Of a stretch of 64,000 nucleotides of DNA, positions 25,515 to 33,532 are shown one piece after another. The DNA is from Alnus glutinosa (lineage: Eukaryota; Streptophyta; Magnoliopsida; Fagales; Betulaceae): the NCBI RefSeq assembly GCF_958979055.1, contig NC_084895.1, forward strand, positions 854,001 through 918,000, given 5' to 3'. Positions within the stretch are counted from its first letter, which is position 1, and each line of letters opens with the position of its first letter. The notes beneath the pieces are model-generated. The model did not search any database, was not told where the DNA came from, and was given only the letters and a program-made list of their open reading frames with translations. The position numbers and the translations under genes were made by a program.

Positions 25515-26787
25515 GGGTCATCACATCAAGCCACAACAGTTACCCTATTTTAGAGGGTCATCCTTGGAAAGCTACAGTGCTTCTCAATATATTGGGAAGT
25601 ACTGTAACTTCCCAAGGGTGACTATCTAAAATAAGGTAACTATTGTGGCATGGTTTTTGGTAACTTTTTTTTTTTTTTTTTTTTCAAATTTTTCCTATTT
25701 TAGGGAAAAGAACCATTTATATGACATCTGCTACTAGTGCTCTAATACCAAAATTACGTCGTTTTGGATTAAGTATAGGTTATGTTTACATTAGTTTGGT
25801 TGACTATGTTGAATTTTTTTGTAACACTTAGCAAAAAGATAAAAGTAATATGAAATTAATATATTTTTAAAAGATTAGGGCATAAAAAAAAAACATTAAA
25901 ACAAGTTTAAAACACTCAAAATCAGCTTAAATTATTTTTTAAATCATTTAAAATTGGCCCGAGACCCAAGAAGGCCTAAAATGCATTTAACCTATATGCG
26001 GATAAGGGATAATAACCGCAATAACCACACAGATGCGACTAATAAAAACATGACAGAGATGTGGATATCTAAAAGTAATATATACATTTTGCGGATATTG
26101 CAAATATATATATATATATATATATTTTAGCATCTCAATGTTTCATGGAGTATTAAATGCTATAAATTATTCAAAAAATTGTGATAAAATCTCATGAGAC
26201 AATATATAATAGATTGTAATAAACTAAAGGAAAAACTTCAGTTATAACTCCTGATTTTTCATCACTTTTGCAATTAAATATTCATTCTTTAAAAAGTGTT
26301 AAAAATTCTCAAAATATCCTTTTTTTTTAAAATAAAAATAAAAATAAAATACAATTTTTTTCAAAGATTCAAGCATGGATATTTTTGCAAATTCCGTTAA
26401 ATTCTGTCCAACACCTAAATCTTTACAATTTTTTTTTTCCTAAAAAAGATAAGAGTATTTTGAAAATTTTGATGGAATTTAATAAAAAATTCTAACAGAA
26501 TGTTGAAATTGAAAAAAATTGATAGATGGATATCCTAAATTGACACTTTTTAAAATTTGAATATTTAATTACAAAAGTGATGAAACATCAGATGTTATAA
26601 GAAATTTTTTTCCTAAACTAAACCAAAAGAAGGAAGAAGAAGAGAATGTTGGATTAAACCAAACCTGGTTCTTGTAAAGGTTTTCATCGTAAATGTCTTC
26701 AAGGGACCAAGAAAGCACAATATCAAGGAAACCACCACGATCATTAAAAGCTGCTCTCTTTGTCTTTGAACTTCCCCCCTCCATCAT
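4853..26787 (-). CDS. Dual-helicase TRANK1-like gene, copy 1 (C-terminally truncated)
   Basis: This encodes a predicted 2,600-residue protein with a Upf1/SEN1-like helicase, a UvrD-like helicase and a TPR-like tail. The expected roles are nucleic-acid unwinding and RNA or DNA metabolism; no substrate can be deduced. Exons: 26665-26787, 15192-15737, 13247-14458, 12821-13148, 12450-12705, 12141-12357, 11629-12002, 10942-11475, 8861-10058, 8258-8608, 7778-8015, 4853-7278. All introns are GT-AG and phases agree. The start is the first of two ATG codons at 26787. Copy 2 has the same exon borders. Exon 12 shifts frame at 4886-4888, replacing about 170 C-terminal residues with [10 protein letters not shown] and a stop. 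Intron 1 is about 10.9 kb and full of mobile elements. Both helicase cores look intact. The product name follows plant annotation habit; no ankyrin repeats were seen. Confidence 0.88.
8258..12002 (-). CDS. Copy 1 exons 7-10: UvrD-like SF1 helicase
   Basis: Exon 7 (11629-12002) is a linker. Exon 8 (10942-11475) carries the Walker A motif GRSGTGKTT at 11160-11183 (residue ~1117). Exon 9 (8861-10058) holds Walker B VDEVQD at 9416-9433 (residue ~1406), motif III GDTAQTI and motif [12 protein letters not shown]. The exon 9/10 junction forms motif V (CKGLEFQ|DV), and exon 10 (8258-8608) has motif [13 protein letters not shown] near 8408-8443. All catalytic positions of a UvrD/Rep-type helicase are present. 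Intron 8 holds a Cassandra element on the same strand; exon borders are unaffected. Confidence 0.9.
10202..10743 (-). mobile_element. Cassandra TRIM retrotransposon in intron 8 of copy 1
   Basis: Two direct 222-bp LTRs (10202-10423 and 10522-10743) flank a 98-bp centre. Each LTR, read on the minus strand, contains 5S rRNA-like sequence, including the internal promoter region (CAGAACTCCGCAGTTAAGC, then GGGTGACCTCCTGGGAAGT). That is the hallmark of Cassandra. The centre has a primer site TGATATCAGAGCC (tRNA-Met type) at 10506-10518 and a purine tract AAAGAGGGGG beside the other LTR. The target duplication is GATTT (10197-10201 and 10744-10748). Copy 2 has the unfilled site GAGATGGATTTGCTAG near 53293. 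It has no coding capacity and depends on other elements for movement. Confidence 0.93.
12141..14458 (-). CDS. Copy 1 exons 3-6: Upf1/SEN1-like SF1 helicase
   Basis: Exon 3 (13247-14458) has Walker A GPPGTGKT at 14270-14293 (residue ~279), motif Ia TCAPTNAAI, Walker B DEAAQ at 13349-13363 (residue ~589) and motif [11 protein letters not shown]. Exon 4 (12821-13148) has motif [11 protein letters not shown]. Exon 5 (12450-12705) has motif [17 protein letters not shown] and motif [11 protein letters not shown], with the arginine-finger codon AGG at 12455-12457. Exon 6 (12141-12357) completes the domain ([11 protein letters not shown]). A long insert of about 240 residues lies between motifs Ia and II, as is usual for the plant SEN1-like relatives. 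Intron 3 is 98 nt here and breaks the frame if retained. Confidence 0.9.
14490..15130. mobile_element. Insertion in copy 1 intron 2, LTR-like
   Basis: Intron 2 is 733 bp in copy 1 but 141 bp in copy 2, so about 0.6 kb was gained or lost. The extra part has a CTATAAATA box near 14629 preceded by repeated TTATAGTTGC(T/C)TTATT phrases, like the U3/R border of a copia-type LTR. It then turns into AT-rich sequence with no coding capacity. I could not find both ends or a target duplication. Confidence 0.4.
15192..15737 (-). CDS. Copy 1 exon 2: N-terminal region before the helicase
   Basis: This is 182 codons, phase 0 at both ends. It begins [15 protein letters not shown], then [14 protein letters not shown], then the [10 protein letters not shown] strand pattern typical of plant SEN1-like helicases ahead of the ATPase core (the 1B-like accessory strands). 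It is followed by [10 protein letters not shown] and WAFVTVTKI, a small beta-barrel-like segment. Borders: acceptor CTATAG|GTAGAA at 15737/15738 and donor TTTG|GTAAAT at 15192/15191. The copy 2 equivalent is 57074-57598, seven codons shorter. Confidence 0.88.
16131..17289. mobile_element. Insert in copy 1 intron 1 carrying gene fragments
   Basis: Copy 2 lacks this whole block: at 62580 it passes from the shared CACCTGTCC directly to the shared TAATACCAAAATT. The block is richer in GC and codon-like sequence than the rest of the intron, and includes the EXO70-like fragment at 16878-16987. The ends share weak TTTCCGG/CCGGAA words but no convincing TIR or target duplication. It is probably a Pack-type DNA element or a filler insertion. 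Confidence 0.4.
16878..16987 (+). pseudogene. EXO70-like exocyst subunit gene fragment
   Basis: One frame reads [20 protein letters not shown] then [17 protein letters not shown]. This closely resembles the EXO70 segment '[25 protein letters not shown].dLiPdi', which lies mid-protein in plant EXO70 (vesicle tethering at the plasma membrane). It is about 37 codons long, with a stop (TAG at 16875-16877) just before and no continuation after. It runs opposite to the host intron. A non-functional captured or broken exon is the best reading. Confidence 0.55.
18104..18747 (+). repeat. 5' LTR of the nested gypsy element
   Basis: It begins TGATGCAGGGGGATCC and ends TTCGGCGTCA, immediately before the tRNA-Met primer site. 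It matches 20490-21106 nearly throughout, including the GGCAAGAAAT and CTGCAGTATTTTGGCC segments. Confidence 0.88.
18800..19888 (+). pseudogene. Ty3/gypsy gag remnant
   Basis: The ATG at 18800 opens a gag-type protein with a polar N-terminus and a helical [15 protein letters not shown] stretch. It continues with the retrotransposon-gag core ([17 protein letters not shown], and [19 protein letters not shown]), then a CCHC zinc knuckle [13 protein letters not shown] near 19657-19695. Two in-frame stops interrupt it, TGA at about 19133 and TAG at about 19273. The acidic C-terminal part ([15 protein letters not shown]) leads to a TAG before the protease. Family: chromovirus-like Ty3/gypsy. Non-functional as written. 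Confidence 0.88.
19889..20428 (+). pseudogene. Ty3/gypsy protease remnant
   Basis: This continues the gag-pol frame. It contains the retropepsin-type segment [19 protein letters not shown], where the active-site triad usually reads DSG but here reads DSD, and the downstream [15 protein letters not shown] that is typical of plant gypsy proteases. The frame ends at a TAA near 20426 in the linker to reverse transcriptase (DLMPEDFPP follows). The polymerase itself has been deleted. Confidence 0.85.
20490..21106 (+). repeat. 3' LTR of the nested gypsy element, 5'-truncated
   Basis: This is a direct copy of the 5' LTR from its TGAGCTATCAGATTGCAC segment onward, ending TTCGGTGTCA before the GGATT target duplication. 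The first roughly 50 bases of the LTR are replaced by sequence joined to the protease end. Confidence 0.85.
22406..23116. mobile_element. Non-autonomous hAT element
   Basis: Ends are TAGGGCAGATC and, inverted, TAGGGCTGAGCATG. An exact 8-bp duplication CTTGTAGG flanks it (22398-22405 and 23117-23124), the hAT signature. Both ends carry GC-rich sub-terminal blocks with repeated GACCCGCCCCG/GCGGGG words, unlike the AT-rich LTR around it. The middle (22729-22820) looks like a short exon: ATG, then [19 protein letters not shown], then a GTCAGT donor-like word, which suggests a captured gene fragment. There is no transposase. Confidence 0.85.
24360..24515 (+). repeat. Minisatellite in the solo LTR
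   Basis: Tandem units of about 25 bp of the type TTGGGTTAATTTCCATGAGG and TTGGATTAATTTCCATGAGG alternate about six times with mutations. A related array lies inverted at 43484-43660 in another LTR of the family. Confidence 0.8.
26229..26613. mobile_element. MULE-type MITE next to copy 1 exon 1
   Basis: Long inverted arms start GGAAAAACTTCAGTTATAAC and end with its imperfect inverse. The flanks are an exact 9-bp duplication TAAACTAAA (26220-26228 and 26614-26622). Both arms contain the GATGAAA/TTTCATCACTTTTG segment. It lies in intron 1 only 51 bases from the exon 1 donor. A second member of the family is at 27370-27828. Confidence 0.82.
26665..26787 (-). CDS. Copy 1 exon 1: start exon, 41 codons
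   Basis: Reading begins at the first of two adjacent ATG codons (26785-26787, 26782-26784) and gives [14 protein letters not shown], then [20 protein letters not shown], then YKNQ, before a GTTTGG donor at 26664. The FxWSxxDIxxENLYKxQ pattern is the usual N-terminus of plant SEN1-like helicases and continues naturally into VENIPQ of exon 2 in phase 0. It is separated from exon 2 by 10,927 bases. A longer frame upstream exists only with a non-ATG start. The matching exon of copy 2 must lie to the right of 64000. Confidence 0.82.
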
Positions 26788-27141
26788 TTCCACTCTTCCA
26801 ATATCTTTTCTCACAATCTTTCTTCTTCTGAACTGCAGCCAATATCAGTGATCGATGATAAGAAAACAAAAGAAAACCCAATTCATTTGTAAACTATATA
26901 GAAGTTTAGAACAGGGACAGGGTATATATTTAGCAGAGAGGAATGGGATTTCTTAGGTAGAAAGGAAAGAGCTTTGAACCTATAGCTAGGAATGTATAGT
27001 ACAAGATATGCAGCCAATATCCGTGATGACAAGAAAAGAAAACCCAATTCACTTGGAAACTATAGAAGTTTAGAACAGGGACAGGGTATATACTTAGGAG
27101 AGAGGAATGGGATTTCTTAGGTAGAAAGAAAAAAGAGCTTT
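26788..27141 (-). promoter_or_regulatory. Putative promoter/5' UTR of copy 1
   Basis: This is the region immediately upstream of the copy 1 start codon on the minus strand. It contains the 175-bp-period duplication at 26835-27141. Each unit has a TATA-like word on the minus strand (AAATATATACCC at about 26926-26937 and AAGTATATACCC at about 27080-27091), so the possible core promoter exists twice. The role is inferred from position only. Confidence 0.4.
26835..27141. repeat. Direct duplication upstream of copy 1
   Basis: Unit A (26835-26975) and unit B (27010-27141) share GCAGCCAATATC, GAAAACCCAATTCA, GAAGTTTAGAACAGGGACAG and GGAATGGGATTTCTTAGG in the same order, about 90% alike, with a period of about 175 bases. 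Confidence 0.9.
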
Positions 27142-27369
27142 ACTACTCATCAAAAGTAAAAGATATGCATTTGTGCCGTGTCCTTTTTATATCCTCGTAC
27201 TAAAGTATAGTATTTTGTTCTTAGAATTTTCCCAACTCTTTGAAGGCGGGAAAAGAAAAGAAAAAAACACATGCCGGCCACTATCATAGCATCATGTGCT
27301 AAGGCTCCGTCTGTAAAATCGTTAGAAGAAAAAGAAAGATAAAAGTTTTCAGGGTTCATCAAAAAATAA

Positions 27370-27828
27370 GGAAAACTTTATTTATAATCTCGGATCATTT
27401 CATCACTTTTGAAAAAATGTACTTAAACTTAAAAAATATCAATTTAGGGTATCTATCTTTCATTTTTTTTTTTTTTCAATTTCAACATTTTGTTAAAATT
27501 TTTTCGTTAAATTATGTCAAAATTCTCAAAATACCCATATGTTTATTTTTTTTTAAAAAAAAAATTATAAAATTTTTCAAAGTTTCAGGCAGTGTTATTT
27601 TTACAAATTCCGTTAAATTCTAACAAATGCCTAAATTCTAGATTTTTTTTTTTCCAAAAAAAAAAAGAGGATGTTTTGAAAATTTTGACACGATTTAACG
27701 GAAAATTCTAACAGAGTGTTGAACTTGGAAATAAAAAATGAAAGATGACTTTTTAAAGTTTAAATATACTTTTTTTTTTAAATAAAAAAAAGGATAAAAA
27801 ATAAAAAATTATAAGTAAAATTCTCCTT
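27370..27828. mobile_element. Second MULE-type MITE upstream of copy 1
   Basis: This starts GGAAAACTTTATTTATAATC and shares the internal AAATTCCGTTAAATTCT and TTCTAACAGAGTGTTGAA blocks with the 26229-26613 element. It is flanked by AAAAAATAA at 27361-27369 and 27829-27837 (9 bp). The arms are more decayed than in its sister. Confidence 0.7.
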
Positions 27829-27837
27829 AAAAAATAA

Positions 27838-29102
27838 TATCCAAACGAGCTGAGGACTTCACCATTTTCATTTTCAATCCATCCACATTCCACACCACTA
27901 TGTTTGGCACACCCCCCTTGTTGGCTTGATATATAGGCAACAATAACACCTAGGAAACAACCAAACGGCAAGTTTAATTAGCAGAATAACAAAGACCCAA
28001 ATTCTAGTCATATTTACGGTGCAAAAAAAAGAAAAAAAGAAGAAGAGGTGGAAATTCCCCATCCTCTCGAACAAACTCTTTTAATTAGAGAATCCTGAAT
28101 CACATTCGCTCAACAAATGTCGTCTTCATTTTTGTTATTTTTTTTTGTAAGAAAAAATTATATATGCCCATGTTTTTAAAGTAATTACATTACAATTTTT
28201 ATTTTACTTATTCAATATTTAAATATATTTTTTCAATGATTTTTTTATCGAGATGAGAGAGAATGCTAGTGTTAGTATAGTGACTGCACGCAGCTCATGG
28301 GGACGAGGATCTGCGAGAGAAAAATGAGGTTGGAGGGTTCACCCGAGAAAAGGCCCTCCTATATCCATTTATAGGTCGTCACCCCGCCTTGCTTCTCAAG
28401 GTTATAGGAATTCTCGTCAGTAATATATATGTTATTGAGGTGACGATTCCTTCCTCAAGTTTGTTATGAGAGTGCATGGTGTGATCAGATCCTTTACTAA
28501 GCTAGCGGAGTGGGGGAATTAATTGGGTGTTGGGCATTGTACCTTGACAAGAATGCACTCGAATCCTTGTTGGTTGTCTGGACCGCATGCCATTGAACAT
28601 TCCAATTCCTTTAGTTTTGGACCATCTACCTTTTTAGGCCCATTCAGTAATGCGCCATTGGGCCTTCTAGCAACTTCGGTGGGTGACTTATCAAAAGACC
28701 ATCGGTAAGTAGGCCCTCCAATAGTCACAAATTTCCTTGAATGATGTGGCCTGATAGTCGTTCATGAAAAATTCAATTATGTGACCGTCTATAAGTAGGC
28801 CCTCGAATAATGTCCTAATTTCCTTGAACTGATAGTCGCTCATGAGAATTTTTGTTGTACCATCGATAAGTAGGCACTCCAAATAGAATAAAAAAAAAAA
28901 AAAAGTTTTTTTAACACTTGGTGAGTGTAAAATACTCACCAAATTTATTGAGCACTCTAGTATCTCACCAAATTTTTTGTTATAGTACCTAGTTGAATGT
29001 ATGTAATTTTTCATCCAAATTTGTATTCCGGGTAGACAAAATAACATTTGGCTAGCCAAGTGTAAATGCTCTTAGAGCACTAGGAGCCAAATGTAAATGC
29101 TC
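27838..29102. other. Gene-free stretch with probable repeat debris
   Basis: No gene is supported. At 28255-28450 a block with a GAGGGTTCACCCGAG word and a CTCCTATATCCATTTATAGG box resembles an LTR U3/R region, but no ends were found. At 28715-28890 the phrase ATAAGTAGGCCCTC(C/G)AA recurs about three times at an interval of about 80 bases. Open frames here are short and have no recognisable motif. Confidence 0.4.
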
Positions 29103-29105
29103 TTA

Positions 29106-29452
29106 GAGCACTCCTAGTGAGCTCTTCAAACAAAAGGTAAAATTGAGGAGAAAAACCTACATTTTCTAATTTGGAGAGCCACTTTTAACAGGAACCAATC
29201 ATCAAACTCTCTACATCTTGCTCTATTTTAGTTAAATATTATTTTTTAAATTATTTCTTTGTTCTTGTCAGATGAGAGAGAGAAGGGAAATGAATATATA
29301 ACCTTAAAAAATTAAATAGCTCTCACTTTTTGGCTCTTGATATTTGGAGAGCTTGTTTGACAAAAGTTGAATTTGAGATAGAGTTGAGAGCTTGTTAAAT
29401 GGCCATGTTTTGAGTTTTCTCAAACTTTTAAAAAAAAGCTCACCAGAAATGC
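29106..29452. mobile_element. Tourist-like MITE
   Basis: The left end is GAGCACTCCTAGTGAGCT; the right end is its imperfect inverse AGCTCACCAGAAATGC. TTA flanks both sides (29103-29105 and 29453-29455). A partial relative of the terminus, GAGCACTAGGAGCC, occurs just upstream at about 29074. It has no coding capacity. Confidence 0.65.
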
Positions 29453-30650
29453 TTAAGAGAGTTTGCCAGGAAAGAAGTAGGGAATGATAAAAGTTCTTTG
29501 GGTAGTGTCCTCCTCTTTCCTCAAACTAAAGTATTTTATTCTTAGAATTTTCCAAATTTTTTAGAGTAAAGAAAAAAATCAAGTCACTTTATGTAATACC
29601 CGAACATCAATTAGAGTTAAGTACGCTCTAATTATGACTTAAGGATCTTAGGGTTGGTTCCCATTTGGTATAGTGCAAGGCCTTGGACCTTTTAAAGGAT
29701 TTTTCTGTTGGACTAAACATGAGTTGGAATTGAATAATCGATGAAATCCTAGTCATGAACGTTCGAAGTGAGGTTCGAATTGTAATGTCCGAGACATTTA
29801 GTAGTAATTAAAATACGAAATTTGAGTAAATAGTTGATTAAAATTAATTTAGTGTCATTAAAAATGAAAATGAATATTTTTAAAGTCTAAAAAAAAATAT
29901 AAAAGAAAAGAAAATAGAAATAATAGAAATAATAAAAAAATAAAAAATAAATGAACTACTGATGTGGGGCGACTTGCGCCCCACATGTATGACAAAGTAA
30001 AAGGCCACCTGGCACTTCACAAAAGAAAACAAAACAAAGATAAGGCGCCCCTCATAAAACGAAAAAGAAAAAAGAAAAAAAGAAGGCACGCTTCTCTCTT
30101 GTCTCCAAACTCAAATCTGACTTCGGAAACATAATCTATGCGTATGGATTTACGTTTTCACCAACTGTTTTAAGGTAAAACACTAAACTCACGATTTTGT
30201 AAATTCGAGTTAAAATCTTGAAATGTATGTTTAATCTAGTATATTTTTAGGTAATGGATTACTTGGAGCTTGCTTGAAAGTACCTAAACTATGAGTTTTG
30301 ATTTGATGAAATTTTGGTAAGTTTTCCTTAAACCCTAACTTTTGGGTATTTAATTTTAGTGGTGTTTTCATGTGATTAACCCTCAGTAAATGCTATTGGG
30401 TTAATAATATTATAATTTGGGTAGTGTTTTGGTGATTTGGATTCAAGATTAGAAACCTTAATTTGATGGGTTAAATTAATTTGGGGTTTTTAAGTGTTTT
30501 AAAACCTAGATTGTTAATTTATGGATTAATTGTGGTTATAGTGATGATTAATTCCAAATTAGTTATGAGTTTTGTAAAAAATAAGTATTTATGGGTTATG
30601 TTCTAATGTTAGTAAAGATAAATAATTATGGGTATTTAGTTTAAATAGTA

Positions 30651-31020
30651 GGGTTAAATATATTTTAGCCCCCCAAACTACCACTCTTTCTTTGGATGGC
30701 CCTCCAAACTACCAATGCTTAGATTCTGGCCCCCCAAACTACCACTTTCTGATTTTTTTGGCCCCATCCGTCTATTTATGCCGTTAATTCTAACAGAAAT
30801 TGGCAAAAAACCCGAAAATATCTCTCCCTTAATCGTGGGAGTTTCAAAGTGTAGGAGGGGTATTTTCAAAATTCTGTTTAGAATTGACGGCATAAATGGA
30901 TGGATGGGGCTAAAAAAATCAAAAAGTGGTAGTTAAGAGGGCCAAAATCTAAGCATTGATAGTTTGGGAGGCCATCCGAAGAAATGGTGGTAATTTGGGG
31001 GGCTTAAATATATTTATCCC
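30651..31020. mobile_element. MULE-type MITE inside the solo LTR
   Basis: Inverted arms of about 150 bases begin GGGTTAAATATATTTTAGCC and end GGCTTAAATATATTTATCCC. Inside each arm the phrases CCCCCCAAACTACCA and TTGGCCCCATCC recur. The 9-bp flanks are TAAATAGTA (30642-30650) and AAAATAGTA (31021-31029), 8 of 9 alike. Open frames across it are mirror images of the two arms, not genes. Confidence 0.82.
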
Positions 31021-31854
31021 AAAATAGTATTTGCGAAGTTAACTCTAAGATTTTCTTATGAGTTAATATTATTTTAAATGTGTTAATGATTTAAGTTGAT
31101 AAATTAGTAATTATTGTAAAAAGATTAGTGAATATAATTTCAGAGTTAATGTTAATTTAAAAGTGTTAGTGAAAATAATTTATGGGTTTGTGAAATTAAT
31201 TGTGGGTTAGTAATTAATATTATGAGTAAATAGTTAGATAGTGATTTTAATATCTAGCACTTAGTAAATACTTTGGGTTAGTAATGTTTGAGTTTTAGTT
31301 AGTGTCTAGGATTTGTGGGTAGACGTTTGGAACCCTTAAAAATATTATGGGTTTTCCAACAGTTTAGCCTTGAGCAATTCAAGTGCTAATTATGATGTTA
31401 ATTATTTATAGTGCTAAATAGTGTAATGTGTTATTCCACAGTGATACATGACAAGGTGATGTCTAGGAGACCTAGTGCTTAAGTCCGCGTAATCAAGGTG
31501 AGTATTTTACTCACTGAGCAAAATACTATTTTAATGTAGTTTATTGAAATGCAAATAATTAATGAACTGATGTTATATTAAAAATATATGTTTTAGATGA
31601 TTTAAATAATTTTGAATATGTTGAAAATTATGCAAATAACATTATTGTGAATTGATTTATGAATGTGAAGTTTGATATGAATTATGATTTAAATGTTTGA
31701 CTGCATGCTGTGGTTTGGGATTTAAATTACGCAAATATTGATTGATGAATTGATATGTTAAATTGTTTATTGTTTTATATTGAAAGTATGTGTCTAAGGC
31801 ATGAGCATGAGCATGGAACATGAAACAAGAACAACATAGACATACAATAATTAA

Positions 31855-31950
31855 GTGGGGGTTCACGTCCCACGGTACCTGGCAACAAGGAGTAAATTGA
31901 TTAATTAGGTGGGGGTTGACGTCCCATGGTACCTGGCAATAGGAAGTAAA
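31855..31950 (+). repeat. Two-unit minisatellite in the solo LTR
   Basis: Two tandem units of about 57 bp contain GTGGGGGTTCACGTCCCAC and GGTACCTGGCAA. They occupy the same LTR position as the different arrays at 24360 and 61200. Confidence 0.75.
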
Positions 31951-33090
31951 TGAACGGAAACTAGCATGAGCATGTATGACATTGTCTTTATAAGTGTGAT
32001 ATTTTCATAATATGATGTATAGTAGTTTTATGCTAGACGTATTAGTATGCATATGAATTTTAATGAACAAGAGCATTTGTATATTTTTATCTGATGGTTG
32101 CATAATTTAAATGTCATTGTTTTCTAGTTTAAGGTCTATGTGCATGCGAACGCCCTCGTGTGTATGTAAGCCTAAGCCACTGAATCAAATGTATTATAGT
32201 AAGTGAGAATGTATGTAATTGTTTCCAACAATAACACTTCTACATATAAGTCTTACATAGTATACTCAAAATGTTTTCTATTAGTCGGTGTTTGCTATAT
32301 CAGCTATGATGGTTTTTCAAATAAAAGTTTACAAAATTGGTAGCTATCAGCTATATTGTTCGCAAGACTAAAAATGAAAAGTTGGTTCTTTGCGAAAACT
32401 CAGTCAGTTTAATATCACTAAGGTCTCGGTATTATGTACTGAAATGGTGAAGTCATTCTTTCACCTATTCGGATGTGGCTATTCCCACAACCGTATAGAT
32501 GTGGTTTCTTGGTTGTAGGTATCTCGGATGTAGAGGATGACCAGTTTGCTTAGCGTATGGATGCTACAAATGGAGCATATCACGACATTCATAAGTCGGA
32601 CTCATGGGTAGTCCGCATTTTGGATATTTTATTTATGGCCCATGTCCTACGTTACATATGTATTTGTTGAGCCTGTATTTTAGTATGTAATTAGTGTAAT
32701 ATGTTATATAAGCCTTAAATAAATAGATTTGTAAATAGCTCTTATTGTAATTAACTGTTATGTATTAGATGTATTTTTGTTTATGATATGTGTTCTGCTG
32801 CACATTGATTATTATATTTCGTTGTTAGATGTAACTCTGATTATCAAGTGCATGTTATGGGGCATGTGTCATATGTTGTCTGAGTGACATGTAGTCGTGC
32901 CACTGTGATGATCTGTTTGTATGTTTTCAAAAAAAAAAAAAAAAAGGGTCATCACACGTATGCTCAATAAAACCCTAAACTCAAACGTTTGAGAATGCAT
33001 CACAAACATTCAATTAAAGCCCTAAGATTATTGGTCCTACAGTACACTAAACGTTTGATAGTACACCCCAAATGTTCTGTAATGCCCCAC

Positions 33091-33500
33091 ATAAAAAAAT
33101 ATCATAGTTATTTCTGAAAATGTTATTATGACGAGACCTTCTATTCCTCCAATTTTTGTCCATTTCTTCTCTAATTTATTATTATTATTTTTTTTTTTTT
33201 TTAAAAAAAAAAAATCTTCATTTGATATGTTGGACCTGCATCTGGGTCCTACATATTTAATAGAAAATTTGAAAAAAATATGGATGAAGTTGGACGGGAA
33301 AAGGAAAAGAAATAAAGCTTTTGTCTATAGAGCTTTGTCAAAAAAGAAATGATAAAATTACAATCTTTGCACAATTATCCCACAACCCTAAGATGTGGGA
33401 CCCACATGCATAGGTCCCACCTCATGTGTCTTGGTTGTGGAATAGTTGTGCAATATAGGTTGTGTATGAATCACTTCTTTTTTTCTTTTCTTTTCGTTTC

Positions 33501-33532
<32 letters not shown>

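Larger units (their letters stand above)
17373..25525 (+). mobile_element. 8.15-kb solo LTR (LARD-like) with nested insertions
   Basis: It starts TGTAAAGACCAAG and ends GGGTCATCACA, bounded by the 5-bp target duplication TCAAG (17368-17372 and 25526-25530). No internal retroelement domain lies between two LTRs, so this is a solo LTR. Without the nested gypsy element and the hAT element it would be about 4.4 kb, close to the 4.58-kb relative at 57898-62474. It has a CCACGTGGC G-box-like word near 17685, a pyrimidine-rich leader, a minisatellite (24360-24515) and a very long A run (about 25470-25513) just before the terminus. LTRs this long fit the non-autonomous LARD class. The host is intron 1 of copy 1, in the opposite orientation. 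Confidence 0.85.
17293..25742. mobile_element. Tourist-like MITE split by a solo LTR
   Basis: The two halves, 17293-17372 and 25531-25742, together make an element of about 290 bp. The terminal repeats are GAGCACTAGTAACAGATG and its inverse CATCTGCTACTAGTGCTC. The flanking duplication is TAA (17290-17292 and 25743-25745), which fits PIF/Harbinger (Tourist) MITEs. The 8.15-kb LTR inserted at TCAAG inside it. It has no coding capacity. Confidence 0.82.
29781..32956 (+). mobile_element. Solo LTR, shorter subfamily, plus orientation
   Basis: It starts TGTAATGTCCGAGACATT and ends GGGTCATCACA after an A run. Flanks are CGAAT (29776-29780) and CGTAT (32957-32961), 4 of 5 alike. From about 31960 to the end it matches the longer LTRs (17373 and 57898) well, for example in GGTGTTTGCTATATCAGCTATG and TTTGCGAAAACTCAGT, while the 5' part is different. 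It carries a MITE (30651-31020) and a two-unit minisatellite (31855-31950). No coding sequence. Confidence 0.75.
29592..33090. mobile_element. LTR fragment of the 390-2392 family, split by a solo LTR
   Basis: The parts 29592-29780 and 32957-33090 share words with the LTR at the left of the window, including GAACGTTCGAAG, GGTCCTACAGTACACTAAACG and ATTGGT. The left part opens TGTAATACCCGAAC. The fragment is interrupted by the LTR at 29781-32956. The right border is unclear. Confidence 0.5.

Noticed and set aside
30678..30936. Pair of ~70-codon frames on opposite strands
   Set aside because: They are mirror images produced by the inverted arms of the MITE at 30651-31020.
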